Positions 21,989 to 30,890 of a stretch of DNA of 64,000 bases are shown piece after piece. This DNA is from Sphingobium scionense (GTDB lineage Bacteria > Pseudomonadota > Alphaproteobacteria > Sphingomonadales > Sphingomonadaceae). Numbering within the stretch: the first letter of the stretch is position 1; every line of letters begins with the position of its first letter. The stretch covers positions 1 to 64,000 of the forward strand of contig NZ_JACIEU010000002.1 of NCBI RefSeq assembly GCF_014197035.1, in the 5' to 3' direction. Made by a program: the position numbers and the translations under genes. Under the pieces are notes generated by a model. That model ran no database searches and was not told the origin of the DNA. It saw only the letters and a list, made by a program, of their open reading frames with translations.

Positions 21989-22711
21989 TCAGTTCTTCTT
22001 GCCGCTGGCCGGAAAATAGCCGCCACAGCGACGTGTGCCATATAGGGTGGAGCCGGTGCCGAATGTCGCCGGGGTGAAGGCGACGGCCTGCACCGGCGCG
22101 CTGACGCCAGGCGCGCGGCGCGCGAGCATGGTCTGCACGGCGGCGATCTGGGGCGCATCCACCGGCGCAAAGATCGGTCCCTGCGGCAGGTCGAAATAAT
22201 CGACGAAGCCGCCGCCGCGAATGCTGGTATTTCCCGATGCGATCGCCTGCCTGGTCAATTGCTGACGATGGGTGAGCGCGTCGAACCGGCCGAGATAGAC
22301 GACCTGGCCCGGCTTCGCCTCGAACTGGAGCGAGGCGGCATTAAAGCAGAGCGCCCAGCTATCCTGCTGCGAATAGCTGCGCACGACCCAGCGCCCCGGC
22401 TTGATCGGGACCATCAGATAGCCGTCGAGGAAATTCTTCTGCTTGGCTTCGAACAGGGCGGTGCCGCTGAGCGGGCCACTGGAAAGCCGGGCTTCCGCAT
22501 CGACATAGGTGGAGAGCAGCAGCTTGAACGCCGAGTGCATCGACGGGGCCGGTTGCCACCAGTCGGTCTTGATGATGACCAGCGCCTCTTCGGATTGGGG
22601 CGTGAGGATGATCTGGCCGGGCGCCTTGGCGTTGGCGACATGCGGCAACAGCGCGCCATTCAACGCGACAACTGCACCGAGCGCTGCCGCCCATTTCCCT
22701 ATCATGACCAT
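21989..22711 (-). CDS. Exported protein of unknown function
   Basis: A 240-residue protein with a signal peptide (MVMIGKWAAALGAVVALNGALLPHVANA). The mature region begins KAPGQIILTPQSEEALVIIKTDWWQPAPSM-like beta strands and includes MVPIKPGRWVVRSYS and PGQVVYLGRFDA, a layout typical of small periplasmic or outer-envelope beta-sandwich domains. The C-terminus has a Cys (RRCGGYF). No family is recognised. GGGGAAAAC lies directly before the start. It is in the same minus-strand series as the preceding unknown exported gene (117 bases) and the lipase-like hydrolase (98 bases). Confidence 0.72.
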   Translation of the reverse strand: MVMIGKWAAALGAVVALNGALLPHVANAKAPGQIILTPQSEEALVIIKTDWWQPAPSMHSAFKLLLSTYVDAEARLSSGPLSGTALFEAKQKNFLDGYLMVPIKPGRWVVRSYSQQDSWALCFNAASLQFEAKPGQVVYLGRFDALTHRQQLTRQAIASGNTSIRGGGFVDYFDLPQGPIFAPVDAPQIAAVQTMLARRAPGVSAPVQAVAFTPATFGTGSTLYGTRRCGGYFPASGKKN

Positions 22712-22809
22712 GTTTTCCCCAATCCCTGCGGACCCAATCCGTCCTGCCGATCTGACCGCAATTTCCTAATAATTGCGCAACGGCCGCTGCGCGCCCGTGG
22801 GGAGGGGGA

Positions 22810-23511
22810 TCAGGTCCGCGCGAACTGCCCATGGCGCAGGAAATGCACGACCTGATCGGCGACGGGGCGGGTATAGATCATCGCGGTGTGGGCGACGGGC
22901 AGGGTGATATGGTCGCTTTCGCCTGGACAATGGGTGGCGGCGACGCTGACCTTGCCGTCATTGGGTGCGCGGAAGATGCGGCTGGGGAGCAGGCCGTTCA
23001 TCGGCCGGTCGCCCGCGATGATGCCGAGCGGATAATCGACCTCGCCCAACGCCGCCAGCGTGGCCGCGTCGCGGCGGGTGCGCAGCAGCGCACCGGCCTG
23101 GTTCAGGATCAGCGGATGGAGGCGCATGCGGTAGAGAAGATCGGCAATCTCACTGCCGCCATTGGGGGTGCCGAGCATGACGACACGGCCCAGATGGTCG
23201 GGGCGATGGCGCGCGAGCCAGGCGCGCAGCATGAGGCCGCCCATCGAATGGCCGATGGAGTGGACGGTCCTGGCATGATAGGCCGGGCTGGCGATGATGC
23301 GGGCGTGGATATGATCGATGACGCGGGCCAGTGGCCAGCGCCAGCTGGGATAGCCGATATTGGCGACGTCATACCCCGCCCCGCGCAGTCGCCGGGCTAG
23401 TAGCGCGGTCTGCACCTGATGGCCGCCAAAGCCATGGAGGAGGATGACGGATTGGGTGTGGGGCAGCATGATGGCATGGGTGTCATGCAACGCTGACGCG
23501 GGCAAGGGCAT
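22810..23511 (-). CDS. Alpha/beta hydrolase (lipase-like)
   Basis: A 233-residue alpha/beta-hydrolase. The oxyanion segment VILLHGFGG (22-30) is followed by the nucleophile elbow GHSMGG (S89) and a probable catalytic histidine in LPVAHTAMIY. The text resembles triacylglycerol lipase/PGAP1-like esterases: LLARRLRGAGYDVANIGYPS and MLGTPNGGSEIADLL. No signal peptide is obvious at the chosen start; a shorter start at the internal Met 15 is possible because the first residues look poorly conserved. The substrate is unknown. It lies beside a repeat-rich intergenic region, in which its promoter must sit. Confidence 0.86.
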   Translation of the reverse strand: MPLPASALHDTHAIMLPHTQSVILLHGFGGHQVQTALLARRLRGAGYDVANIGYPSWRWPLARVIDHIHARIIASPAYHARTVHSIGHSMGGLMLRAWLARHRPDHLGRVVMLGTPNGGSEIADLLYRMRLHPLILNQAGALLRTRRDAATLAALGEVDYPLGIIAGDRPMNGLLPSRIFRAPNDGKVSVAATHCPGESDHITLPVAHTAMIYTRPVADQVVHFLRHGQFART

Positions 23512-24084
23512 GTGGGTGTAGGGGGAGGGCGCTGACCACTAGAAGCGGCTGTAAATTCCTCCCCTGCAAGGTTCGGCAGAGGCACGCGACTCTGCCGAAG
23601 GGAACCACGAAGTGGTGGAGGGGTGTCGCCCTATCGAGAGGGCGACACCCCTCCGTCTGGCCTTCGGCCAGCCACCTCCCCTTACAGGGGAGGATGGCCT
23701 AGAACGACCAATTGCGGACATGTTCCCCCTCCCGCAGGCGGGAGGGGGTTAGGGGGTGGGCTGGACGTCGCACAAGCCCACCCCGCTGCGACTAACGCGC
23801 TGCGCGCGCAAGTCTCGCTGCCTCTCCCGCCAGCGGGAGGGGAGTGGCGGGAAACCACCCAAATTCGCCTTTCCTTTTCTTCTCCGTGCCTCCGCGCCTA
23901 CGCGTGATTCATTTTCGCGCGGAGCCGCGGAGCCGCGGAGGTAAGGAGACGGTGGGGCGGCTAACCGCCTGTGCGGCAATGACGGAAAATGAGAGGGGAG
24001 TGGCGGGGCCGGGATGCGGCTCTTTGTAGCGCGTGCCCCTCCACCGTGCTGCGCACGCTCCCCCTCCCCGTATCGGGGAGGAAT
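23512..24084. repeat. Mosaic of intergenic palindromic repeats
   Basis: About 570 bases with no gene. Visible units: 23556-23700 has outer arms TCCTCCCCTGCAAGG / CCTTACAGGGGAGGA enclosing a TTCGGCAGA hairpin and a perfect 16-bp stem (23617-23632 with 23639-23654) around ATCGAG. About 23724-23750 holds CCCCCTCCCGC/GCGGGAGGGGG, and 23822-23845 a CCTCTCCCGCCAGCGGGAGG unit. 23886-23940 carries the CCTCCGCGCCTACGCGTGA module followed by iterated GCGGAGCC. 24045-24083 holds further CCCCTCC/GGGGAGG units. Such modules recur between sphingomonad genes; these are probably REP-like or MITE remnants. Confidence 0.75.
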
Positions 24085-24114
24085 AAAAAAAGGCGGCCCC
24101 TCGGAGCCGCCTTT
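24085..24114 (-). terminator. Rho-independent terminator of clpA
   Basis: GGCGGCCCC pairs with GGAGCCGCC (24092-24111, one mismatch), flanked on the left by seven A, which read as UUUUUUU on the minus strand. It lies 22 bases below the clpA stop. Confidence 0.9.
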
Positions 24115-24135
24115 CCCATGTGCCTGTGACAGGCT

Positions 24136-26457
24136 CTATTTCGTGCCTTCGGGCGCCTTGGTCTTGCCGCCCTTCTTGCCGCCCTTCTTGGGCGCGGCGG
24201 GGGTGATCTGGAAGGCGAGCGCCTCATCCTTCATATGGACATGGACCTCGCCGCCATGGACCAGCTTGCCGAACAGCAGTTCCTCGGCCAGCGGCTGCTT
24301 GATCTTTTCCTGCATCAGGCGCCCCATCGGGCGGGCACCATAGAGCTTGTCATAGCCCTTCTTGGTGAGCCAGGCCTTGGCATCCTCGTCCAGGGTGATG
24401 TGGACGTCGCGGTCGGCCAGTTGCAGTTCCAGTTGCAGCACGAACTTGTCGATGACGCGGGCGACGATTTCCGGCGGCAGATAGCCGAACGGCACGATCG
24501 CATCGAGGCGGTTGCGGAATTCGGGGGTGAAAAGCTTCTTCACCGCGTCTTCCTGCACATCCTCGCGGGTCAGCTCGCCAAAGCCGATCGATTCCTTCGC
24601 CATGTCCGACGCACCGGCATTGGTGGTCATGATGAGGATGGTGTTGCGGAAATCGACGGTCTTGCCGTGGTGATCGGTCAGGCGGCCATTGTCCATCACC
24701 TGCAGCAGGATGTTGAACAGGTCCGGATGCGCCTTCTCGATCTCGTCGAGCAGCAGCACGCTGTGCGGCTGCTGGTCGACGGCGTCGGTCAGCAGGCCAC
24801 CCTGGTCATAGCCGACATAGCCCGGAGGGGCGCCGATCAGGCGGCTGACCGAATGGCGCTCCATATATTCCGACATGTCGAACCGCTGGAGCGGGATGCC
24901 GAGCAGGGTCGCGAGTTGGCGCGCTACCTCCGTCTTGCCGACGCCGGTCGGGCCGGAGAAGAGATAGTTGCCGATCGGCTTGTCGGGATCGCGCAGGCCG
25001 GCGCGCGACAGCTTGATCGCGGACGACAGCACCTCGATCGCCTGATCCTGGCCGAAGACGACGCGTTTCAGATCGGTGGTCAGCGATTCCAGCACGCTCT
25101 TGTCGTCGGACGACACGGTCTTGGGCGGGATGCGCGCCATGGTCGCGATGACCTGTTCGATCTCCTTGGGAGTGATCGTCTTCTTGCGCTTGGACGGCAC
25201 CACCAGCATCTGCATCGCGCCGACCTCGTCGATCACGTCGATCGCCTTGTCCGGCAGCTTGCGGTCGTTGATGTAGCGCGCCGACAGCTCCACCGCCGCC
25301 TTGATCGCGTCGGGGGTGTATTTGACGTGATGATGCTCCTCGAACGCGGTGCGCAGGCCGGTCAGGATCTTGATCGTATCCTCGATCGTCGGCTCGTTGA
25401 CGTCGATCTTCTGGAAGCGCCGCAGCAGCGCGCGGTCCTTCTCGAAATGATTGCGGAATTCCTTGTAGGTGGTCGACCCGATGCAACGGATCGTCCCGCC
25501 CGACAGGGCCGGCTTCAACAGGTTCGAAGCGTCCATCGCGCCGCCGCTGGTCGCGCCGGCACCGATCACCGTGTGGATCTCGTCGATGAAGAGGACCGCG
25601 TGCGGCATCTTCTCCAGTTCGGTGACGACCGCCTTCAGCCGCTCTTCAAAGTCGCCGCGATAGCGGGTGCCGGCCAGCAGCGCGCCCATGTCGAGCGAAT
25701 AGATGACCGCTTCCTTGAGCACGTCGGGCACTTCGCCCTCGACGATCTTGCGCGCCAGGCCTTCCGCGATCGCGGTCTTGCCGACGCCGGGATCACCGAC
25801 ATAGAGCGGGTTGTTCTTCGAACGGCGGCACAGAATCTGGATGGTGCGATCGACTTCCGACGACCGGCCGATCAGCGGGTCGACCTTGCCGCGCTCCGCC
25901 TTCTCGTTGAGGTTGACGGTGAACTGCTCCAAGGCACTGTCCTTCTTGCCCTTGCCGTCCTGCACCTTCTTCTCCTCCTCCGGCGCGCCCTTGGTCTCCT
26001 GACGCTCGGGCGCGGGCGTGCCCTTGCCGACGCCGTGGCTGATGAAGCTGACGGCATCGAGGCGGCTCATATCCTGCTGCTGCAGGAAATAGACGGCATA
26101 GGATTCGCGTTCGGAAAAGAGCGCGACGAGGACATTGGCGCCCGTCACCTCATCCTTGCCGGACGACTGGACATGGAGGATGGCGCGCTGCACCACGCGC
26201 TGGAAGCCGCTGGTGGGCGAGGGATCGCTGGCGCCCTCCACCTTCAGGCTGTCAAGCTCGGTGTCGAGATATTGGGTGACGGCATCGGCCAGTTCGCCCA
26301 GTTCCACGCCGCACGCCTGCATCACCTTCGACGCATGTTCATCGTCGATCAGCGCGAGCAGAAGATGCTCCAGCGTCGCATATTCATGCTTGCGCTCGGA
26401 CGCATGGGTCAGCGCATTATGCAGGGTGGTTTCAAGGGCGGCTGCAAAAGATGGCAT
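24136..26457 (-). CDS. clpA: ATP-dependent Clp protease ATP-binding subunit ClpA
   Basis: A 773-residue AAA+ unfoldase that feeds substrates to ClpP. The N-terminal Clp repeat domain (1-145) with [13 protein letters not shown] is followed by AAA1 with Walker A GDPGVGKT (221-228) and Walker B VLFIDEIH, then AAA2 with GPTGVGKT near 505 and [11 protein letters not shown]. An IGF loop (ESIGFGEL) for docking ClpP is present. The short linker between the domains excludes ClpB. The C-terminal tail is lysine-rich ([11 protein letters not shown]). No clpS lies next to it, unlike in many proteobacteria; the upstream neighbour is a DUF1192 gene. Confidence 0.97.
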   Translation of the reverse strand: MPSFAAALETTLHNALTHASERKHEYATLEHLLLALIDDEHASKVMQACGVELGELADAVTQYLDTELDSLKVEGASDPSPTSGFQRVVQRAILHVQSSGKDEVTGANVLVALFSERESYAVYFLQQQDMSRLDAVSFISHGVGKGTPAPERQETKGAPEEEKKVQDGKGKKDSALEQFTVNLNEKAERGKVDPLIGRSSEVDRTIQILCRRSKNNPLYVGDPGVGKTAIAEGLARKIVEGEVPDVLKEAVIYSLDMGALLAGTRYRGDFEERLKAVVTELEKMPHAVLFIDEIHTVIGAGATSGGAMDASNLLKPALSGGTIRCIGSTTYKEFRNHFEKDRALLRRFQKIDVNEPTIEDTIKILTGLRTAFEEHHHVKYTPDAIKAAVELSARYINDRKLPDKAIDVIDEVGAMQMLVVPSKRKKTITPKEIEQVIATMARIPPKTVSSDDKSVLESLTTDLKRVVFGQDQAIEVLSSAIKLSRAGLRDPDKPIGNYLFSGPTGVGKTEVARQLATLLGIPLQRFDMSEYMERHSVSRLIGAPPGYVGYDQGGLLTDAVDQQPHSVLLLDEIEKAHPDLFNILLQVMDNGRLTDHHGKTVDFRNTILIMTTNAGASDMAKESIGFGELTREDVQEDAVKKLFTPEFRNRLDAIVPFGYLPPEIVARVIDKFVLQLELQLADRDVHITLDEDAKAWLTKKGYDKLYGARPMGRLMQEKIKQPLAEELLFGKLVHGGEVHVHMKDEALAFQITPAAPKKGGKKGGKTKAPEGTK

Positions 26458-26613
26458 GTCTTTTCTACTCCTGGCCCCATTGAGGGGCTGACTTGAACCT
26501 TATGTCGGCATTGCTCGACGACGGTTCAAGGGAGAGGCCCTGACCGCCGGAATTGCCAGACTGCCCATGCCCGGTGGAGCCCTTGGTCGGGCCGAAAGGG
26601 GCAAGGCGCGGGT

Positions 26614-26811
26614 TCATCGCTTGAATAACGCCTCGGCAGTTGCCTTATGGTTAACGGCGCTTTCAATTTTTGTTCGAGTGCGGGTGATTTCGGTTTCCAG
26701 CGCCCTGATGCGCGCTTCCAGTTCCGCAACGGACAGTGGCCCCAGATCCTGTCGGAGCAGCTGGGCCAGCGGATCATCGGCCTTTCTCGGCAGATCATTG
26801 TCCATGTCCAT
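26614..26811 (-). CDS. DUF1192 small coiled-coil protein
   Basis: A 65-residue acidic protein: an N-terminal segment DDPLAQLLRQDLGPLSVAELEARI, then a heptad-like helix IRALETEITRTRTKIESAVNHKATAEALF. This is the DUF1192 pattern, common in Alphaproteobacteria and of unknown function. A second ATG lies two codons in (26805). The ribosome binding site is weak. It is divergent from the quinone oxidoreductase gene about 100 bases away, and 156 bases from clpA, with which it may be cotranscribed. Confidence 0.85.
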   Translation of the reverse strand: MDMDNDLPRKADDPLAQLLRQDLGPLSVAELEARIRALETEITRTRTKIESAVNHKATAEALFKR

Positions 26812-26913
26812 AAAGGGTAATGTTGACCCTGTAGGCTAGTCTGTCAATAAGGAGCGAAGCTCCGCCCGTCGATTTTGGGTGCGGTGCAATATCTCTGGCC
26901 CGGGGGGGCATAT

Positions 26914-27921
26914 ATGATCCTCGACAGTTTCACGATTCCATCCGAAATGACGGCGATCGGAATCCCGGAGCCCGGCGGTCCCGACGCGCTGGTGCCCGAA
27001 CAGCGCCCGGTGCCAGTGCCCGGCGAGGATGAGGTGCTGATCCGTGTGGCCGCCGCTGGCGTCAACCGGCCCGATGTGCTGCAGCGGCAGGGCAAATATC
27101 CGCCGCCGCCCGGCGCGTCCGACATTCCCGGACTCGAGGTGGCGGGCACGATCGTCGCCGCCGGCCGGTCCGCCGACATGCTGGTGGGCCAGCGCGTCTG
27201 TGCGCTGCTGCCGGGCGGGGGCTATGCCGAATATGCGATTGCGCCGGCCGGCCAGTGCCTGCCGGTGCCGGCGGACTATGATCTGGTCGAGGCGGCGGCG
27301 CTGCCCGAAACCCTGTTCACCGTGTGGACCAACCTGTTCGAGCGCGCCTATGTGGTCGGCGGCGACCGGGTGCTGGTCCATGGCGGCACCAGCGGCATCG
27401 GCACCATGGCGATCTCGCTCTGCCGCCTGTTCGACATAGAGATCATCGTCACCTGCGGCAGCGACGACAAATGTGCCCAGGCGCTCGAATGGGGCGCCAG
27501 CCATGCGATCAATTACAAGAGCCAGGATTATGTCGCCGAGGTGAAACGCATCACCGGCGGGCAGGGGGTGCAGGCGGTGCTCGACATGGTCGGCGGCGAT
27601 TATGTCCCGCGCAACATCGAATGCATGGCCGAAGATGGCCGCCATGTGTCGATCGCGGTGCTGGGCGGGGCCAAGGCCAGCATCTTCCTGCCGACGGTGA
27701 TGTCCAAGCGCCTGACCCTGACCGGATCGACGCTGCGGCCGCGCTCCTCAGGCTTCAAGAGCCTGGTCGCGGACGAGATCATGCGCACCGTCTGGCCCTT
27801 CGTCGAACAGGGCAGGCTGCGCCCGGCAATGGACCAGCGCTTCGCCCTCGCCGACGCGGCCAAGGCCCATGCCCGCATGGATGCCGGCGAACATTTCGGA
27901 AAGATCGTGCTGACGGTGTGA
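26914..27921 (+). CDS. NAD(P)H-quinone oxidoreductase (PIG3/Qor-type MDR)
   Basis: A 335-residue zinc-independent medium-chain dehydrogenase/reductase. The N-terminal catalytic domain has VLIRVAAAGVNRPDVLQRQGKYPPPPG; the nucleotide-binding domain has VLVHGGTSGIGTMAISL (AxxGxG-like Rossmann loop) and VLDMVGGDY. The wording matches the PIG3 (TP53I3) family, which reduces quinones with NADPH. No structural zinc cysteines are seen. Start at 26914 is set by a run of G five bases upstream; an internal ATG at 26947 is also possible since homologues often begin near MTAIGIPEPGG. Confidence 0.93.
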   Translation: MILDSFTIPSEMTAIGIPEPGGPDALVPEQRPVPVPGEDEVLIRVAAAGVNRPDVLQRQGKYPPPPGASDIPGLEVAGTIVAAGRSADMLVGQRVCALLPGGGYAEYAIAPAGQCLPVPADYDLVEAAALPETLFTVWTNLFERAYVVGGDRVLVHGGTSGIGTMAISLCRLFDIEIIVTCGSDDKCAQALEWGASHAINYKSQDYVAEVKRITGGQGVQAVLDMVGGDYVPRNIECMAEDGRHVSIAVLGGAKASIFLPTVMSKRLTLTGSTLRPRSSGFKSLVADEIMRTVWPFVEQGRLRPAMDQRFALADAAKAHARMDAGEHFGKIVLTV

Positions 27922-28036
27922 GGGGTGGCGGGGAAACCCGCCAATTCGTAGTATTTCCGTCATATTCGGTGCGGAGTTGTAACAGAGCGGCGCTAGGGAT
28001 TCGGCCTCAAGGACAACAGCCCTTGAGGACGTAGAC

Positions 28037-28900
28037 ATGGACGCCATCACGCGCTTGCCCTTCCTGAGCGAACTGGAAGAGGGGGCTGACGACCGCTTCC
28101 ACATCCCCGAGCGGGAAGGCGCGCGTCGCCGCTATCGCACCATCTGGATTTCCGACATCCATCTGGGCACACGCGGTTGCAACGCGACGATGCTGATCGA
28201 CTTTCTCGACAGCGTCGACAGCGACACCATCTATCTGGTCGGCGACATCATCGACGGCTGGCGGCTCAAGAAGCGATTCTACTGGCCCGCCGCGCATAAT
28301 GACGTGCTGTGGCGGATCATGAAGCGGGCCAAGCGCGGCACCCGTGTCGTCTATATCCCCGGCAATCATGACGAGATGTTCCGCCAGTTCACCGGCATGA
28401 ATTTCGGCGGCGTCGAGATCCGCCGCAAGGCGATCCACGAGACCGCCGACGGACGCAAGCTGCTGGTGCTGCATGGCGACGAGTTCGACACGATCATGCT
28501 GGCGCATCGCTGGCTCGCCTTCGTCGGCGACGCGGCCTACACCAGCCTGATGCGGCTGAACGTGGTGGTCAACGCCGTGCGTCAACGCATGGGCCTGCCT
28601 TATTGGTCGCTCAGCAAGATGGCCAAGCACAAGGTCAAGAATGCCGTATCCTTCATCTCCCGCTTCGAGGAAGTGGTGGCGCATGAGGCCGGCGCGCGCG
28701 GTGTCGACGGCGTGGTGTGCGGCCATATCCACAATGCCGAGATGCGCGAGATCGAGGGCATCCAATATTATAATGATGGCGACTGGGTGGAGGGCTGCAC
28801 CGCGCTGGTGGAGCACGCCAGCGGCGCGATGGAGGTGCTGCACTGGGCCGACGAAATCGCCAAGCGCGGCGAGACGGCGCCGACGCTGATGGCGGCCTGA
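28037..28900 (+). CDS. UDP-2,3-diacylglucosamine diphosphatase-like phosphoesterase
   Basis: A 287-residue calcineurin-like metallophosphoesterase related to LpxH. Metal-binding motifs are visible in order: SDIHLG (D40, H42), GDIIDGW, GNHDE, and GHIHNAE near the C-terminus, with an additional LLVLHGDEFD. LpxH-type enzymes hydrolyse UDP-diacylglucosamine in lipid A synthesis, but the longer form here is also found beside glycosyltransferases in Alphaproteobacteria and may act on another diphosphate or phospholipid. The next gene follows after 14 bases, indicating an operon with a GT4 glycosyltransferase and suggesting a joint role in envelope glycolipid synthesis. Confidence 0.85.
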   Translation: MDAITRLPFLSELEEGADDRFHIPEREGARRRYRTIWISDIHLGTRGCNATMLIDFLDSVDSDTIYLVGDIIDGWRLKKRFYWPAAHNDVLWRIMKRAKRGTRVVYIPGNHDEMFRQFTGMNFGGVEIRRKAIHETADGRKLLVLHGDEFDTIMLAHRWLAFVGDAAYTSLMRLNVVVNAVRQRMGLPYWSLSKMAKHKVKNAVSFISRFEEVVAHEAGARGVDGVVCGHIHNAEMREIEGIQYYNDGDWVEGCTALVEHASGAMEVLHWADEIAKRGETAPTLMAA

Positions 28901-28914
28901 CACGGAGAAGCGGG

Positions 28915-29943
28915 ATGCGGATCGCGATCGTCACCGACGCCTGGACGCCGCAGGTCAACGGCGTGGTCCGCACCTTGCAGATGATCCAGTCCGAACTGGA
29001 GCATATGGGACATGAAGTGAAGGTGATCTCGCCCGATCTCTATGGCTCCATTCCCTGTCCGACCTATCCGGAAATCCGTCTGGCGCTGGTGCGATCGGGC
29101 GTGGTCGGACAGGCGATCGCTGCCTTCCGTCCCGATGCGGTGCATCTGGCGACCGAAGGGCCGCTCTGCTTTGCCGCACGCCGCTGGTGCCTGCGCGGCA
29201 ATGTGCCCTTCACCACCGCCTATCACACCCATTTTCCCGATTATGTGTCACAGCGCACCGGCCTGCCGGCCGCCTGGTTCTGGCGCTATATCCGCTGGTT
29301 CCACGGACCGGCGCAGGCGGTGCTGGTGTCGACCCGGTCGGTGCGGCAGCAATTGCGCGCCCATGGCGTTGCCAATGTCCGCAAATGGGGCAGGGGCGTC
29401 GATCTTCAGACCTTTGCCGGGGATGTCGCCCCCTCGGCCCTGCTGGCGGACCTGCCGCGCCCGATCCAGCTCTATGTCGGCCGGGTCGCGGTCGAGAAGA
29501 ATCTGGAAGCCTTCCTGGCCAGCGAACATCCCGGCACGAAGGTGATCGTCGGCGACGGCCCGGCTCGTGCGGTGCTGGAGCGGGCCTATCCCGATGCCCG
29601 TTTCCTGGGTGCGCAGTTCGGTGCAGACTTGGCGGCCATCTATGCCGGCGCGGACGTATTCGTCTTCCCCAGCCGCACCGACACGTTCGGGCTGGTGATG
29701 ATCGAGGCGCTGGCCGCCGGTACGCCGGTTGCCGCCTTCCCCGTGACGGGGCCGATCGATATCGTCACGCCGGAAACCGGTGCCCTGTCCGAACGGCTGG
29801 AAGATGCCATCGCTGCGGCGCTGCTGTGCGATCGGGGGGCTTGTGCTTCTTATGGTCGCAGCTTCAGTTGGGAGCGCAGCGCGCAGGAATTCCTGGCAGG
29901 TCTGCATCCGATCGATCCGGTCGTGATGGACAGCGCCGCCTGA
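28915..29943 (+). CDS. GT4 family glycosyltransferase
   Basis: A 342-residue GT-B glycosyltransferase. The N-terminus MRIAIVTDAWTPQVNGVV is typical of the MgtA/SQD2-like branch that transfers mannose or other sugars to lipid acceptors. A basic pair in AHGVANVRKWGRGVD precedes the C-terminal domain, which has LYVGRVAVEKNLEAFL, IVGDGPARAVLE and the donor-binding VFPSRTDTFGLVMIEALAAGTPVAA. Position 14 bases after the LpxH-like gene and a terminator after its stop define a two-gene unit. Acceptor is likely a membrane lipid such as a diacylglycerol or sphingolipid; this is inferred from family and neighbour only. Confidence 0.9.
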   Translation: MRIAIVTDAWTPQVNGVVRTLQMIQSELEHMGHEVKVISPDLYGSIPCPTYPEIRLALVRSGVVGQAIAAFRPDAVHLATEGPLCFAARRWCLRGNVPFTTAYHTHFPDYVSQRTGLPAAWFWRYIRWFHGPAQAVLVSTRSVRQQLRAHGVANVRKWGRGVDLQTFAGDVAPSALLADLPRPIQLYVGRVAVEKNLEAFLASEHPGTKVIVGDGPARAVLERAYPDARFLGAQFGADLAAIYAGADVFVFPSRTDTFGLVMIEALAAGTPVAAFPVTGPIDIVTPETGALSERLEDAIAAALLCDRGACASYGRSFSWERSAQEFLAGLHPIDPVVMDSAA

Positions 29944-29992
29944 CGCTTTTCCTTGCCGCAGGCCCCGCGATGCTCTATCCCTGACATGTCGT

Positions 29993-30025
29993 GGCCGCCC
30001 TGCTTGGGCGGCCCTTATCGTTTTT
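29993..30025 (+). terminator. Rho-independent terminator
   Basis: Perfect 8-bp stem GGCCGCCC/GGGCGGCC with loop TGCTT, then CTTATCGTTTTT. It ends the LpxH-like/GT4 unit. Confidence 0.85.
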
Positions 30026-30043
30026 AGAGCCGGAGAAGACCCC

Positions 30044-30742
30044 GTGTCCCAGCCCCTCATGCCCCATGCGACCGCCAGCTGGCTGGTCGACAATACCGCG
30101 CTGAGCTTCGACCAGATCGCGGAATTCTGCGGGCTCCACATCCTGGAAGTCCAGGCCATCGCCGATGACACTGCCGGCATCAAATATACCGGCCGCGATC
30201 CGGTGCGCGCCCATGAAATCACCATGGACGAAATCCACAAGGGCGAGAGCAACCCGGACTATAAGCTCAAGATGCTCAAGGGGCCAGAACCGGTCCGCCG
30301 CACCAAGGGGCCGCGTTATACCCCGGTCAGCAAGCGCCAGGACAAGCCCGATGGCATCGCCTGGATCCTGCGCAACCATCCGGAGATTTCGGACGGCGCG
30401 ATCGGCAAGCTGATCGGCACCACCCGGACCACCATCGCCGCGATCCGCGATCGCAGCCACTGGAACATCAGCAACATCACGCCCAAGGATCCGGTGACGC
30501 TGGGTCTCTGCTCGCAGCGTGAACTGGACGCGCTGGTCAGCAAGGCGGCGAAGAAGGCCGGCATCGAGATGCCGACCGATTCGCGTCTGGACGGTGACCG
30601 CGAGGCGCTGATCGAGGAGCTGCGCCGCGAGCGCGAGGACAATGCGCGCCGTATCGAAGCCTCGCTCAAGAGCGAGGCGGAGCTGATTTCGGGTGCCGCC
30701 ACGATCCTCGACCCGTTCAGCAGCAACAAGGGCGAGGTCTGA
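30044..30742 (+). CDS. trcR: TrcR family (DUF1013) transcriptional cell cycle regulator
   Basis: A 232-residue protein of the DUF1013/TrcR family, restricted to Alphaproteobacteria and reported to associate with RNA polymerase and regulate the cell cycle. It opens PHATASWLVDNTALSFDQIAEFCGLHILEVQAIAD, a helix-turn-helix-like block, followed by DPVRAHEITMDEI and a second helical block WILRNHPEISDGAIGKLIGTTRTTIAAIR that also reads as a DNA-binding helix-turn-helix. A charged helix ends the protein. The start is GTG at 30044, chosen for the GGAGAAG upstream and full-length match. A terminator precedes and follows it, so it is monocistronic. Confidence 0.88.
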   Translation: MSQPLMPHATASWLVDNTALSFDQIAEFCGLHILEVQAIADDTAGIKYTGRDPVRAHEITMDEIHKGESNPDYKLKMLKGPEPVRRTKGPRYTPVSKRQDKPDGIAWILRNHPEISDGAIGKLIGTTRTTIAAIRDRSHWNISNITPKDPVTLGLCSQRELDALVSKAAKKAGIEMPTDSRLDGDREALIEELRREREDNARRIEASLKSEAELISGAATILDPFSSNKGEV

Positions 30743-30797
30743 AGACGTAGCGTCATCCGACGCTCTTTCTGACCCGCTGCAATGCAGCATTTTCAAG

Positions 30798-30828
30798 GGC
30801 CGCGCCGGTTTTCCGACGCGGCCTTTTT
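30798..30828 (+). terminator. Rho-independent terminator of trcR
   Basis: GGCCGCG (30798-30804) pairs with CGCGGCC (30817-30823), followed by TTTTT. A smaller hairpin GCGTC/GACGC occurs just upstream. Confidence 0.85.
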
Positions 30829-30847
30829 GCTACAATCCGGACACAGG

Positions 30848-30863
30848 TTGACGCTTGCGTAAA
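30848..30863 (+). promoter_or_regulatory. LiuR/MerR-like operator upstream of fadD
   Basis: TTGACGCTTGCGTAAA is a near-palindrome (TTxACGC-TT-GCGTxAA) that closely resembles the TTGACGTxxACGTAAA boxes of LiuR-type MerR regulators controlling branched-chain and fatty acid breakdown in proteobacteria. It ends 27 bases before the acyl-CoA ligase start. The similarity to LiuR sites is from memory of the consensus; regulator identity is inferred. Confidence 0.45.
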
Positions 30864-30890
30864 GCGCTCGGGCCACTTACACTTCTGTAA

